The notes below the pieces were generated by a model. It was not told where the DNA came from. It worked only from the letters and a program-made list of their open reading frames with translations, and ran no database searches. Made by a program: the position numbers and the translations under genes. Below, in pieces: positions 15,328-32,982 of a stretch of DNA of 64,000 bases; position 1 is the stretch's first letter, and each line of letters starts with the position of its first letter. The DNA is from Globodera rostochiensis (lineage: Eukaryota > Nematoda > Chromadorea > Rhabditida > Heteroderidae), in contig JAEVLN010000052.1 in the NCBI GenBank assembly GCA_018350325.1, positions 1 to 64,000 on the forward strand. The letters are read 5' to 3'.

Positions 15328-17008
15328 TCAATCGCCCACCACATTGATGTAATTGTTGTCCTCGAGGAATTGCAGGACCTGATCAGTTCGGAATGATTGA
15401 TCAGGCACATCACCGGCCAATGCCAACCTTTTTCATGTGCTGTCGATGGAACCGTTCCGGATCACGCGCAATTACGAACACCGGATACCGTACCCAGTTG
15501 GACACCACCGCATAATCGTACTGTTTGTTATTGTTGGGGAACCCCAAAACGTCAGTGAGCGTACTGTACCTGATTGTACTCGTTCAACGGGCCCAGTTTG
15601 ATCACCCAGAACGGTTCCGCATCAGGCGAATTGCTGGAGTGCAGCAGGAACTAAGGCAATTGAAAAGCGAATTAAATTCAACGAATAAAATCGGCTTTTA
15701 TCCAAAAGGGCCTGAGGGTATTTGATTGTTCCTTTAGGCTATATTTCTGGGCCTAGGCTTAAGCCGGGTCGGGCATTTGCCAGTCGGGCACCCCCCCCCC
15801 CCCATAATTTAGTGATTGTCTCTTCTTAACCTGGCCCGTGTCGCCCGCCTTGAAGCCGTAGCCCAACGAAAAGCGTGGCGGTCCGTTGGAGTTTCCCTCT
15901 CTATAGAACTTTAGAATTGTAAATGTGGCCGAGTAAGTGTTGTTGGTCAGCGCGCCAAAGTGCGACACGGTGCACGCCTCGCGGATAACGTGCGGACTAT
16001 TGATTACCTGCAAGACGCGCAAATTCCAAACGAAAGAAAAGAAAAAGCGGGGGGACAAAATTTAAATTGGCGCCCGCCCGGCTAACCAACAAAAAAGACC
16101 TGAAACCATCGACCCATCATCCGCGCAACGTCCACATTTTCAGCCGCCGGATGAACTGCTCTAAAAACATTTTTGGCCAAATTTTTCGTCGCATCTTTTG
16201 GCAGCAGTCGCGAGATGGAAGAGCCGAGCAAAGTATTGGTCGGGGGGATCATTTGCGGCACGAGTTGGCCGATGATGTAATTGAAGTTGCTAAGTCCGGG
16301 AATTGTGTTGACGCCGGGCACCGTCGGGGCGTCCTGGGGTCCGGCAAAGCCGGGAACCGGAATCGGTGCCAACCCAGGGATTTGTCCGCTTGCCAATCCC
16401 TAAACGCTGGCTCTTGGAATGGATTGGCTTACCTTTTTGCTTTGGCAAAATTCAAATTCATTAAGTGCCAACTCACGTGCAAATCGACCCGATTTGCCGC
16501 AAGATCGGCTCCTAACGCGGCGAGCTCATCGGTCTGATAGGAGGCGATCGGCGGCTGACGTCGGATGTCCTTTTGCTGCTGCTGTTGCTCGCCCTGTCCG
16601 GACAGGCCGAGCCGTTCAAGCAAAGAATTGGTGAAGGAAGTGGCCTTGTCCACCGTTTCCTTGTCCTTGTCGGACAGTTTTAACTGAACGGACGGATTCA
16701 AATCTTTCGAACAGTGCCAATACGTCCAGCACCTGAGCTGGAAGGTCATTGCTCATTGGCTGGAAGAGGGGGGCCGCCTTTGCGGAATCGGACGCCGTCA
16801 TTTGGGGGGAGGCGACGTTGGAGTTGGGCGATTGTTGACGGGGGAAGCGCAGGGATCTCTCCTGACCCATGTCGAACTTAATTCAGAGGTCCAGAATAAG
16901 ACCAAAACAGCTTAAAACCTGATGAAAGTGGATGTTGCTATTGGCACGGTTGATCAGACTGAAGAGAAACAGCAAAAGTGCCAGAAGCATTGTTGTTATA
17001 CCGATCAT
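15328..17008 (-). CDS. secreted lipocalin-domain protein
   Basis: Eight exons: 17008..16919, 16861..16724, 16683..16477, 16399..16100, 16007..15831, 15650..15570, 15520..15428 and 15378..15328, 378 aa, all junctions in phase. The signal peptide is MIGITTMLLALLLFLFSLIN. A variable linker follows with a Gln run, then a Pro/Gly-rich segment (GQIPGLAPIPVPGF). The lipocalin domain opens with DVARMMGRWFQV, the family GxW motif. It continues through CTVSHFGALTNNTYSATF, LGYGFKAGD and PFWVIKLGPLNEYNQYDYAVVSNW, and closes with YPVFVIARDPERFHRQH. This matches the lipocalin-related extracellular proteins of nematodes, which bind lipids or act in apical matrix. The ligand is unknown. Confidence 0.85.
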
Positions 17009-17775
17009 TGTCGGGCAGAGAAAAAACTCTTAAGCGATTCGCAATTAAATAGTAAGCAATGATGAAAAGCGCCGTAGGGCAGCAGAGACAAATTTATTTG
17101 TGGATGTTTGAGTTGGGGGAATTGGGGGAGTTGGGGGGGGGGATGGTCGCCGATGCGTCGCAAGAGCATTGATCCTCCCCCTCCCTTCCCATCCATGCAC
17201 ATATTCACTGGCGGGGATGGAGATGAGACCTGGAAAGCGCCGCGGGCGAGAGGACGTTACGTTGCCGTTGGGGCTGTGAAGGGATTGGGGGGGGGGGATC
17301 CAGAAAAGAGATTCCATCCGTCTGATGGAAGGGGAGGGGGGGGGGGGGGGGGGGGGGGGGAGAGAATAACATCGGTCGGTCATTCGGACGGAGATGATTT
17401 GGGATTTTGTGAAAATGGAACAAATTGAAAGAGCGATAAAGTCACTTTTGGCGAATGGAAAGCGATGAGATAAATCTGAAGTTGTTACTACCTTCAGCTG
17501 TACGTGCTGAACTTCTCCATGCACGTCTTCTCCAGCATTTACTTCGTTAGCTTCTTCAACTCTACGGGCACGGCATTTTTCGTTTATTGTCTTTGGTCTG
17601 TTCTGCTTAAGTAAAACAACGGGAAAAACCATTGATTTTCGGCATTCTCAATGGAAAGCCCTTTTGGATGCGTTTGAATGGAAGGGAGTGAAGAATGAAT
17701 TTGTGTCGGTATTTGGGTATATTTGGATAGTCTTCTTTATTAGAACGCTAAAATATGTGCGGTTGGAATGTCCGG
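17009..17775. other. spacer with G-rich tracts
   Basis: No supportable gene. Long G runs occur at 17135-17142, 17288-17297 and 17335-17360. The overlapping minus-strand frame 17632..17045 runs through these tracts as proline and has no signal peptide or motif, so I do not call it. Confidence 0.4.
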
Positions 17776-18911
17776 TCACTCCTTCGCCCCCTCGGGGGCT
17801 GCCACCAGCAGAATGTGCTGCTGCATTTGCCCCCGTTCTTCAGCACCCGTCGCGACGACTTCTTCTTTATTCTCTTCCAAACATTTCTTCGACTTCTTCA
17901 CCAGTGCCATTGAGGCCGAGTCCAAAGTCAGTGGCTCCGAAGCGAAAATGGACACTTGCGACTTTTGGCTGAATTGGACGACCATTCCAAGCTGACGGGG
18001 ACTGTTGGCACAGATTGAAGCCAAATTGTCAGAAGAACATCTGCAGATTTGTTAATCACCATAACTTTTTTAAGGAAATTGATTAGCCAATTCTTCAATA
18101 AAGTTTGCCAATTCTTCGGCAACTTTGCCAATTACCCTTTCTTCGGCAAACACTTCGCCAAACTCTTTCTTTCGGGCTTCTCAGTTATTTTCGCTGTCCC
18201 GGGCTCCATCGCATGCACAAAGAACCAAATTCGGCTTCCATTTTCGCGTTGGAAGCGGCGTCCTTCAAAGGACGAGAAGCCGCCATACCCGGGGGGGCTG
18301 TGCAATGGCACGGTTCCGTTGAGTACGTCCATCCCCTCGAGTGCCCACAAGCGAAGTGGTGCCCTCACTCCTCTCGCTGGCATTGTGCCGACCCCGACAA
18401 TAAACCATTTTCGTGGGAATTGGTGGGCCAAGAAATGGAAAAGATGGCGGGCCAAGTCGTCGTTGTCTCTGTGGAGGGCATTTTCACCGCGAAGTACGAC
18501 GTCAACCGCCTTTACGACGTAATCCGGGAACAAAAACAGCTGCAAAATGGGGGGGGGGAATGCGTACACCGACCGATTGTTGATGAACAAACAAACACCT
18601 GGACTCCGTGGGCCGGCACGCCGTTCATCCATTGCCCACCTCCGGCGGAAGCTGCGCCACAACCGCAAGAGGCGGCATTACCTGAAGAGGAAGACAATGG
18701 AACTGACCAAAGGCTTCAACCTACCCTGATGTACGTCTTGGCCTTGATGCCCTCTGGATGAACCTTCCGGATGCCGCGCAACGTTTCTGGGACCATGGGC
18801 GGCTTGGTCGTGACCAGATTCAGAACCATGACGATGGTGGTGGAATGGGGAAACGGACACCGCGAAGAGAAAGAAAACACTGACACAATATATTCGTAGA
18901 AAAAAAGCCAT
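17776..18911 (-). CDS. predicted secreted protein, family not recognised
   Basis: Four exons, 18911..18725, 18681..18599, 18539..18136 and 18040..17776, with every junction in phase, giving 312 aa. The signal peptide is MAFFLRIYCVSVFFLFAVSV, followed by a His cluster (FHHHRHG). Later segments include CGCGAASAGGGQWMNG, FPDYVVKAVDVVLRG, PRKWFIVGVGTMPARG, PPGYGGFSSFEGRRF and a Lys/Glu-rich end (MALVKKSKKCLEENKEEVV). Acceptors are good; the third lies after a C9 run and ATTTTGCAG. A longer plus-strand open frame (18105..18761) covers the same bases, but it has no signal peptide and would ignore all these splice sites. I do not know the function. Confidence 0.55.
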
Positions 18912-18965
18912 TCTGGGGGGGGGTAATGACCAAAGTAACAAAATTTATGCTTTTTAATTTAAATC

Positions 18966-19122
18966 AAAAGAAGTGATGGCCGTGGGGGAGTAAATTGGGG
19001 GGGGGGGGTTAATGACCGAAAGAAGTGATGGCCGTGGGGGAGTAAATTGGGGGGGGGGGGGTTAATGACCGAAAGAAGTGATGGCCGTGGGGGAATAAAT
19101 TGGGGGGGCCGGGGGGGGGGGT
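18966..19122. repeat. short G-run minisatellite, about 3 units
   Basis: Roughly 54-bp units reading AGAAGTGATGGCCGTGGGGG, then AGTAAATT, a G run of 9-12, and TTAATGACCGA, repeated about three times. The last unit is altered (GGCC inside the G run). The unit resembles the TTAATCACTGGGG array at 21.1 kb in design. No gene is seen between 18912 and 19675. Confidence 0.75.
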
Positions 19123-19675
19123 TGGACAGCAGCGGCAGGCGAAGGCGAACAACCAAATGGCCGGGAAAGAAAAAGCGGCGGCGATAAGGGAATTGTTCAA
19201 TTCAATGAAAGGAAAATGAGCGAGCAAAACACCAAAACAATTTATTCGGCAAAGAATTGTTCAAAGTGATAAAAGAAAAGCGAAACTATAAAAATATTTA
19301 AAAATAATTAATTTTAATTTGATCACTTTTCTCTATTTGTTTGCCTTTAACTTTCATTGAAAAAAAACCAAAATCTTACCATTAGGCTTAGGCTTAAATT
19401 GTGCGTCTTCCTGTTCCATCTTTCAATTTGAATGTTTCGAGCAAAGATTGCGCCAGAGGGGTGGAGGGGGGGTCACGGGGGGTCGGGGCTTTTGGCTTGG
19501 GTTGGAGGCGCCAATTCGATCAGTGCTTATCAGCCACCCCTTTGAGTCTATTCATTACTTTATCAGTCGCCAGTCAATCACCGGTCTCCCCTTAGGCGCT
19601 TTTGTCACTCACAAATCAGTCCAAATTCCTTTCCCTCCCTCAGTTTTTGTCCCACCATTTTAATTGTCCCTCAAA

Positions 19676-20024
19676 ATGCGTTTTTCCCCCCTTTTTTTGA
19701 TTTTCCTTTTCTTCGTGGGCATTTGCTTGCTTACAGCAGCCGAGATTAAGCCACAAGAGGCCGGGGGAATGTAATATTTTGGCCGATTTCCGTTGAATTT
19801 GTTGTTTCCCCCGCAGGCATTTGCGTGCCAAAAGAGGCTACAAGCCGTGGAAGAAGCATTCCTTTTCTTCCTCCTCCAGCGAAAAGTACAAGCGTCGGCG
19901 GTACCATCACCGCAATAACGGCCGTGTGCATTACGGTAATAGGCCTAACGATTACTATCCGGGATACCGTCGCACCGGAATTATGGGACGTGTAATGGAC
20001 AGAATCACCGGGCGCCATTACTAA
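19676..20024 (+). CDS. small secreted basic Tyr/Arg-rich protein
   Basis: Two exons, 19676..19770 and 19817..20024, phase 2, 100 aa. The signal peptide is MRFSPLFLIFLFFVGICLLTA. The mature part is short and strongly basic: HLRAKRGYKPWKKHS, a Ser run, then KYKRRRYHHRNNGRVHYG and PNDYYPGYRRTG, ending DRITGRHY. There are no cysteines after the signal peptide. The acceptor is TTTCCCCCGCAG. KR and RRR sites could be cut by proprotein convertases. The family is not recognised. It could be a matrix peptide or an effector candidate, but nothing in the sequence decides between these. Confidence 0.7.
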
Positions 20025-20414
20025 CGGACGGACATGGCGATGGAATGGCACATGAATAAACAAACGCTCAATCGACCGTACTCTCTGAGTGACCAATACA
20101 GTAATAGACAACCAATTACCCTCCCCCACAATTACATTTGGCATTTTATGTTCAAGTTTAACAAAAATGTATTATTCAAATCAAATGTATTATTATATTT
20201 AATTCAAATAAAAATCTCATAAAAAACATTCGACGGAATTGACGCAAATCAATCCTCGGCGGCAAAATTTGCACAGATGCAGCAAAGTGATGGATTTGCA
20301 GCAGAGATTCTTTTTGGTTTCGCTAATATTTGCCAAAAAATCACAAAAATTCCTACAGAAAATCGTCCAAAATCGTCCCCCCCCCCAAAAAAACTCCCAA
20401 AAATCCGCTAGTAA

Positions 20415-20771
20415 ATGAATTCGGCGGCGTTTCCTCTCCTTTCCTCGGCCCTTTTGCTGCTTTCCGCCCTCTCCCCTCCGGCGATCGTCGAGTCTCGGCC
20501 CCCTCAAATCAATGGCATTTTGCCAAAACGACGTTCACAAGTTTATCCCCTACAACTTTTGGAAGATGAAAAGGAACAAATGGCAGACAAAGAACGGCAA
20601 AATCGATGGTTTGCCGATGAGGAGGAAGAGGAGAACGATGGGGACGACGGGGACGTTCTGGATGAGGAGGTCGAAGACGGATTTGGGCGGATGGGGGGAT
20701 TTTATGCAAATGGACCAAGACAACCGCTACAAAATAAAGTTCGTTCTGAGAGTGGGGGGGGGCAGGCCTGA
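20415..20771 (+). CDS. putative secreted acidic protein
   Basis: A single open frame of 118 aa starting MNSAAFPLLSSALLLLSALS, a plausible signal peptide. It continues with a dibasic site (ILPKRRSQ) and a strongly acidic segment (DEEEEENDGDDGD, DEEVEDGFG), ending RSESGGGQA. A second frame stays open across the same exon to 20877 with a better-looking end (VIGDRHKSLRIPDGELV), so a missed intron could make the true C-terminus different. The family is not recognised. Confidence 0.4.
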   Translation: MNSAAFPLLSSALLLLSALSPPAIVESRPPQINGILPKRRSQVYPLQLLEDEKEQMADKERQNRWFADEEEEENDGDDGDVLDEEVEDGFGRMGGFYANGPRQPLQNKVRSESGGGQA

Positions 20772-21093
20772 TCGGACAGACATTTTGGTGATCGGGGACA
20801 GGCACAAAAGCCTGAGAATCCCCGACGGCGAATTGGTGCGTTGGGATGAACATAAAAAGATTGCCATATTCTTTTAGGGAAGGTTCGAACTCTCCGGCAG
20901 AGGCGGCGCCGAAAGGGATGGCCCATCGGCGGCGTTTTGGTCGAATGCCCTCGGGCCTTTCCTTTTCGTTTTTGAAAATAAAGACAGACGGAATAGCAGA
21001 ACAATGTGGAGGCTGACAATCAGAAAATTAAACCGGATGAGGAGAGACCGACTGGGCAAGGACTTTGCACAATTGGTGGGCGCGTGGAGGGGG

Positions 21094-21920
21094 GCATTAA
21101 TCACTGGGGGGGGGGGGATTAATCACTGGGGGGGGGGGGGATTAATCACTGGGGGGGGGGGATTAATCACTGGGGGGGGGGATTAATCACTGGGGGGGGG
21201 GATTAATCACTGGGGGGGGGGGGATTAATCACTGGGGGGGGGTTAATCACTGGGGGGGGGGTTAATCACTGGGGGGGGGGGGATTAATCACTGGGGGGGG
21301 GGTTAATCACTGGGGGGGGGATTAATCACTGGGGGGGGGTTAATCACTGGGGGGGGATTAATCACTGGGGGGGGGGGATTAATCACTGGGGGGGGGGGGA
21401 TTAATCACTGGGGGGGGGATTAATCACTGGGGGGGGGGGTTAATCACTGGGGGGGGGGGGATTAATCACTGGGGGGGGGGTTAATCACTGGGGGGGGATT
21501 AATCACTGGGGGGGGTTAATCACTGGGGGGGGATTAATCACTGGGGGGGGGGGATTAATCACTGGGGGGGGGGATTAATCACTGGGGGGGGGATTAATCA
21601 CTGGGGGGGGGATTAATCACTGGGGGGGGTTAATCACTGGGGGGGGGGTTAATCACTGGGGGGGGGGGATTAATCACTGGGGGGGGGGATTAATCACTGG
21701 GGGGGGGGATTAATCACTGGGGGGGGGGATTAATCACTGGGGGGGGGTTAATCACTGGGGGGGGATTAATCACTGGGGGGGGGATTAATCACTGGGGGGG
21801 GGTTAATCACTGGGGGGGGGTTAATCACTGGGGGGGGGGGTTAATCACTGGGGGGGGGTAATCACTGGGGGGGGGGGGGTAATCACTGGGGGGGGGGTAA
21901 TCACTGGGGGGGGGGGAGGG
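21094..21920. repeat. G-run minisatellite, about 40 units of ATTAATCACT + G(7-12)
   Basis: A pure tandem array in which a constant core (GA)TTAATCACT alternates with a G run of 7 to 12. Core bases hardly vary while run length changes from unit to unit, giving a unit of about 17-22 bp. The array decays at its right edge to TAATCACTGGGG and GACTAATAACTGAGG. Multiple G runs at this spacing could form G-quadruplexes. No gene is seen from 20772 to 22166. Confidence 0.95.
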
Positions 21921-22166
21921 GACTAATAACTGAGGAGGGGGGGGGGGCTACAATGATCGCTGGGAGCCCCCGGGGAGACTAATTTGTAAGTGTGATTGTG
22001 TGATTAGATTATGTGTCAAATATCAAAACAGGCATGGGACAATCAGTTGACGAACAAAGTGCGACAGATTAGTTTTACCGAACTTCGTCCACTATCGGTG
22101 GTCATTAAAAATCCAGGCAAAACAAACAAATCTTTTTACATTTTAATTTAATTATACTTTTAGTGA

Positions 22167-24009
22167 ATGGAGTGGCTTCAAATCTTATTCTCGGATTTCA
22201 AACGCTCTTTTCCGCGTTTATTTGGCAAAATGTTTTGTGCAGTCGCGGCGGCGCGTGTCGCGTTGCGCCCAGCAAAAGACGAATACCGGCCGAAGTTTGA
22301 ATTTTTGGCCATCAGCCAAATCAATTATTTTGTAATTACATTAAAACGACAGTTAGCCGATTCAAAGGCGCGCCGAATTGGGTGTAATGCCAGAGTATAC
22401 AAAGAGGCCGACAAAAGGGAATTGCGCTTTGCGGCGGTCTGTGCGACGTAATTCAAAAAACAATTCAATTACGAACGGATTAATGTCAATTAAATTGCAA
22501 TTAATGCTTTCCCAGGGAACGATCCGCCGGGGAGGGCCAAAACGGAACCCTTCTGAATTTGTTCCGGCTGAGTGAGTTGCAAAATGTTCGGCTGAAGAAA
22601 AAGTTACGGTGGGAGGCGGTGGACTCTTTCGAAAAAGGTGAAGAGGGGGGCGAAGATGAAGCCGCCGTCGACGACGACGACGACGACGACGACGAAGAAG
22701 CTAATGGCAAACCTCTGGCAAAGGTTTTGCTTGAACCGCGGCCATAATTTATTGGCCAAAATTGTGGCTTTTGTCGGGGTTATATTAATTAGGTAATCAT
22801 AACCTTTGGAATTGACAGAATGTGCAGCCGAAAGCTTCGCCTGTGAGTGTGCATTCGGGCGACATTGTTCGTGTTCGTGCCGATGCCATCGTGGACCCGG
22901 TGAAGGGATCGCTGTTCGCCGCGCTGCTCCAATCGCCAGTAGAAGAAGCCGTGGACAGAGTGTTGGGGGCGGAGTCTGTCCTGGACGTTTTGGAGATGGA
23001 CGAGGAGGACGGGCTGGGCAAAACCATGGTGAGGAGACAGCTGAGACGGTTGACGGAGCTGGTGGACCCGACGGGGAACGGCACCGCTTTGAAGAAGGCC
23101 GCCAAGGACAGAGCCGCGAGGGCAAAACAACGTCGGATTTCTTTTTTTGTTTGACAAAACAACTTTGTTATTTGGGGGAATTTTGCGTATTATAATCATT
23201 TTAATCTCCTCTTTTTCGACATGAACCCCCAGGGCGATGAAATTTGATTTATTAGCATTTTGCCAAACTTCATTTTGCAGAACTGGAGCATTGGCTGCAG
23301 GCACTGAAAGTGCCGCAAACTTTTGCCGCGCTTCAAGCGGAAGTCGACGCGTGGCGTCAGAGGAAAAATGTCTCCGCGGGGGCTGACCAGCGCATTTTGG
23401 TCGGCGGAGGGCCCGCGCTAAAGGAAAAGCTGCGAGAATTGGCACAACGGCGCGGCGGTGGCGGCGCTTTGGTGCCGGGCGACGCGGTCGCCACCGACGC
23501 CTTCGAAATAAGCGACAAATTCTTCGCAAAAAGTCGGCGGCAAAAGTTCTTTTTGCAGCTGTAAATATATTTTATAATTGCAGCGATTATTCACACAGTG
23601 CCGCCGTCCGAATTAATCACTCAAAGAGATTTTGAGAAATTGGCCGATTGTTTCCGACGTTCTTTGGAAGTGACCGTTTCGCGGGGCTTTTCCTCCGTCG
23701 TAAGCGATCTTTTGACTTTGATTTGGCCGCCTTCGATTTGACCTTTCACCCAAATTAATTAGGCATTTCCGGAAATGATGGCACGGAACGCCAGCGATAA
23801 GGTCAAAGAGCAGGCCGCCCGAATTGGCGTAGACGCAGTGGCCAAATGGCTCAGCGAACATCCAAATGGAAAGGTTTGGCCAAAATCGGAATTATCGAAT
23901 TAGCCGCAAGAAGCTTAAGGTTTCCATAATTTTGGTCGTGTACAACAATCCGCGGATGTTCAAGCAGTACAAACAGTTGGTTGAGGAGAAGTTTCCAAAC
24001 AAAAACTGA
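22167..24009 (+). CDS. divergent macro-domain protein
   Basis: Seven exons: 22167..22294 (start and first junction uncertain), 22516..22723, 22819..23131, 23281..23532, 23584..23699, 23763..23873 and 23920..24009, about 405 aa. After an acidic run (Asp x8) comes PVSVHSGDIVRVRADAIVDP, the opening strand of a macro (ADP-ribose-binding) domain. Then GDAVATDAFEISDKFFAK joins across an intron to TIIHTVPP, matching the family pattern for GDA... and VIHTV. The last strands are SVAFPEMMA and VSIILVVYNNPRMFKQY. The Gly-rich loop after the first DAIV (normally NaAN...GGGGVdGAI) is replaced by DPVKGSLFAAL, and the GVFGYP loop is replaced by EMMARNAS. ADP-ribose binding or hydrolysis may therefore be lost. 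Confidence 0.7.
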
Positions 24010-25262
24010 TCGAATTTTTTTTTGTGAATTTATTTGTTTAGATTAAAGATTATATGCCTTTGGAATTGGCTAATTGAGTCAATTATTGGGTCATTCAAAA
24101 GAATTTGCTTTGATCAACCCGCCCATCCACCGGTCACTACTCACTCTTTCGGTGGCAGTGATTTGCCACTTTACGATCGCTGATCAATCTGTGCGATTGA
24201 AAGTCCGCTGATTTTTTGCCTGGACTTTCTTTGCCTCCCCGGCGGATGATTGATTGATGGGATCTCGAAGATCCTTGGATCAGCTGGGGAGCTCTGCCGA
24301 TGGTGGGACAAAATCCCCGAAATTGCTCGCCAATCAATTGGTCGCGGTGATCGCTGATGGGGGGGGGGGGGAGGAATTTGATGGGCTTTGGTTGATTGCT
24401 GACGTCGACAGCCTCGGGGGGCGTTTGGAAAGGAAATTGACGGGAAGGAGAAAGGCAAACATCCGAAATTCATTCTCTTTGACATCGCCCGAGGGGTTGA
24501 GCTGTGGCCCGATCAGCCGCCAGCCCTTAGCCTTTCAGTTTCATTTAAAAATTCAGTCGTCGGCTGTTTCAGGGCCCAGCCCTCCCGGGCCTATAATTTC
24601 CCCTTTGGGGCATTGTCATCAGCCCCAATTTACTCAATTTGATGGGTTTGTTGAGTGTAATTTGGGGGGGGGGCTCCCCCAATTTGGGCGACACATTAAA
24701 TTATTTATTTGTTGCTTCGTTCGTTCGTTTATTTACAACTGTCATCACTGCCGCAAATCATACAAATTTTAGTTTCAAAATAATTACAAATTAAAGTGAC
24801 GATTGAATTTTGCATAATTCGATTTAATTTAATCGATGAATAAATTATTGTGAGAATAAAATCCATTCCTAAAAGACCGGTGGGGCGGGAATGGGCGGAA
24901 TTCCGTTGGTTTTCGGCAATGATAAAACGGTTGATTTTTGCGATATTTTAGACAAAGTTTTTATCAAAATGCCTTAAAACTTCCAAAAGTGGACCAAAAT
25001 ATTTAAAATTCCTGTAAAAAAGAAAGACCGGCATTTTCAGTCCCAGTCCACAGAAAGGCGAACACTTTCCATGCCACAAAATGACGCTACAAAATTTAGT
25101 CTTTGTCCGTTCACCGGCCGCCAGAGAATTTGTGAAATTCGATCCTTTTGCATTTCCAGCGCCCCCAACAGATCGCTGTGTCGCGTTTTATGCTTTTTGT
25201 CCCATCATTTTGTACTTTTACATTTCGTAGTCAAATTCAATAAAAGTTTAGCGCCTAAGGCA
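24010..25262. other. spacer, no gene seen
   Basis: An open plus-strand frame at 24254..24772 (172 codons) crosses a G11 run and has no motif or signal peptide. I leave it uncalled. G runs also occur at 24360 and 24663. Confidence 0.4.
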
Positions 25263-32384
<7,122 letters not shown>

Positions 32385-32980
32385 AATAAGCGATTGCCCG
32401 CCATTGAAATCACTACAAATTCGCCAGCGTCGTCTATTTGTACTTATGCAAATTATCCGCTGACATATTTATAAATGTTTTTATTTACTTTTGTTGTTTT
32501 TGCTCAAAATATGACATGGATTAAACTATATTTATTATTATTTGCTATTGAGGAGATCATTTAATTTGCATCCTTCATTCATTCCCTCCGGGGAGAAAAA
32601 ACATTCCCGGAGGCATAAAGTCGTTTAAAAGCGTCGCCGCCAAATGCTTTTTAAAAGGGTCATGAATTGGTCGTGGGGGGGGGGGGGGAAGTGGTGAATA
32701 GCGGTGTTTTTGAGGGCTTGGAGGGGGGGGGGGGGAGGGGACTGGTTTTGTTTGAATGAATTGGTGGGGGATTCCTTGTTCAATTTGAAGCAACAACGAC
32801 ATCCTGAAGCTCTCCCCCAGGGCACTGACCTTGCATCCCCGGAGGCTTTTCTTTTCTATCCTCGGAGGCTTTCCTTTACTTCCCCTTGGGGGCTTTCTTT
32901 ACTATCCCCCCCCGGGGCTTTGAAATAATGGTAGTCAAATAATTGGAAATTTTTGGAATCATTGCATTTCCCTTTCAGAG
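32385..32980. other. spacer between SRPK and the Cys-repeat gene
   Basis: No gene is seen. G runs occur at 32677-32688 and 32722-32735. Three short direct repeats of a GGAGGCTTTC/TTT-type motif lie near 32850-32920. Confidence 0.4.
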
Positions 32981-32982
32981 AT
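32971..32982 (+). promoter_or_regulatory. probable trans-splice acceptor
   Basis: TTCCCTTTCAG lies two bases upstream of the ATG at 32981. This is a full acceptor with no upstream coding exon, as expected for spliced-leader addition in nematodes. No leader is visible in genomic DNA, so this is inference. Confidence 0.45.

Noticed and set aside
18105..18761. 218-codon plus-strand frame
   Set aside because: No signal peptide or family motif; the minus strand gives a fully phased four-exon secreted protein over the same bases.
21094..21920. CRISPR-like appearance (regular repeats with variable spacers)
   Set aside because: The 'spacers' are only G runs of varying length, the repeat core is 10 bp, and the DNA is eukaryotic.
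24254..24772. 172-codon plus-strand frame
   Set aside because: It crosses a G11 run and has no domain, signal peptide or splice partner.
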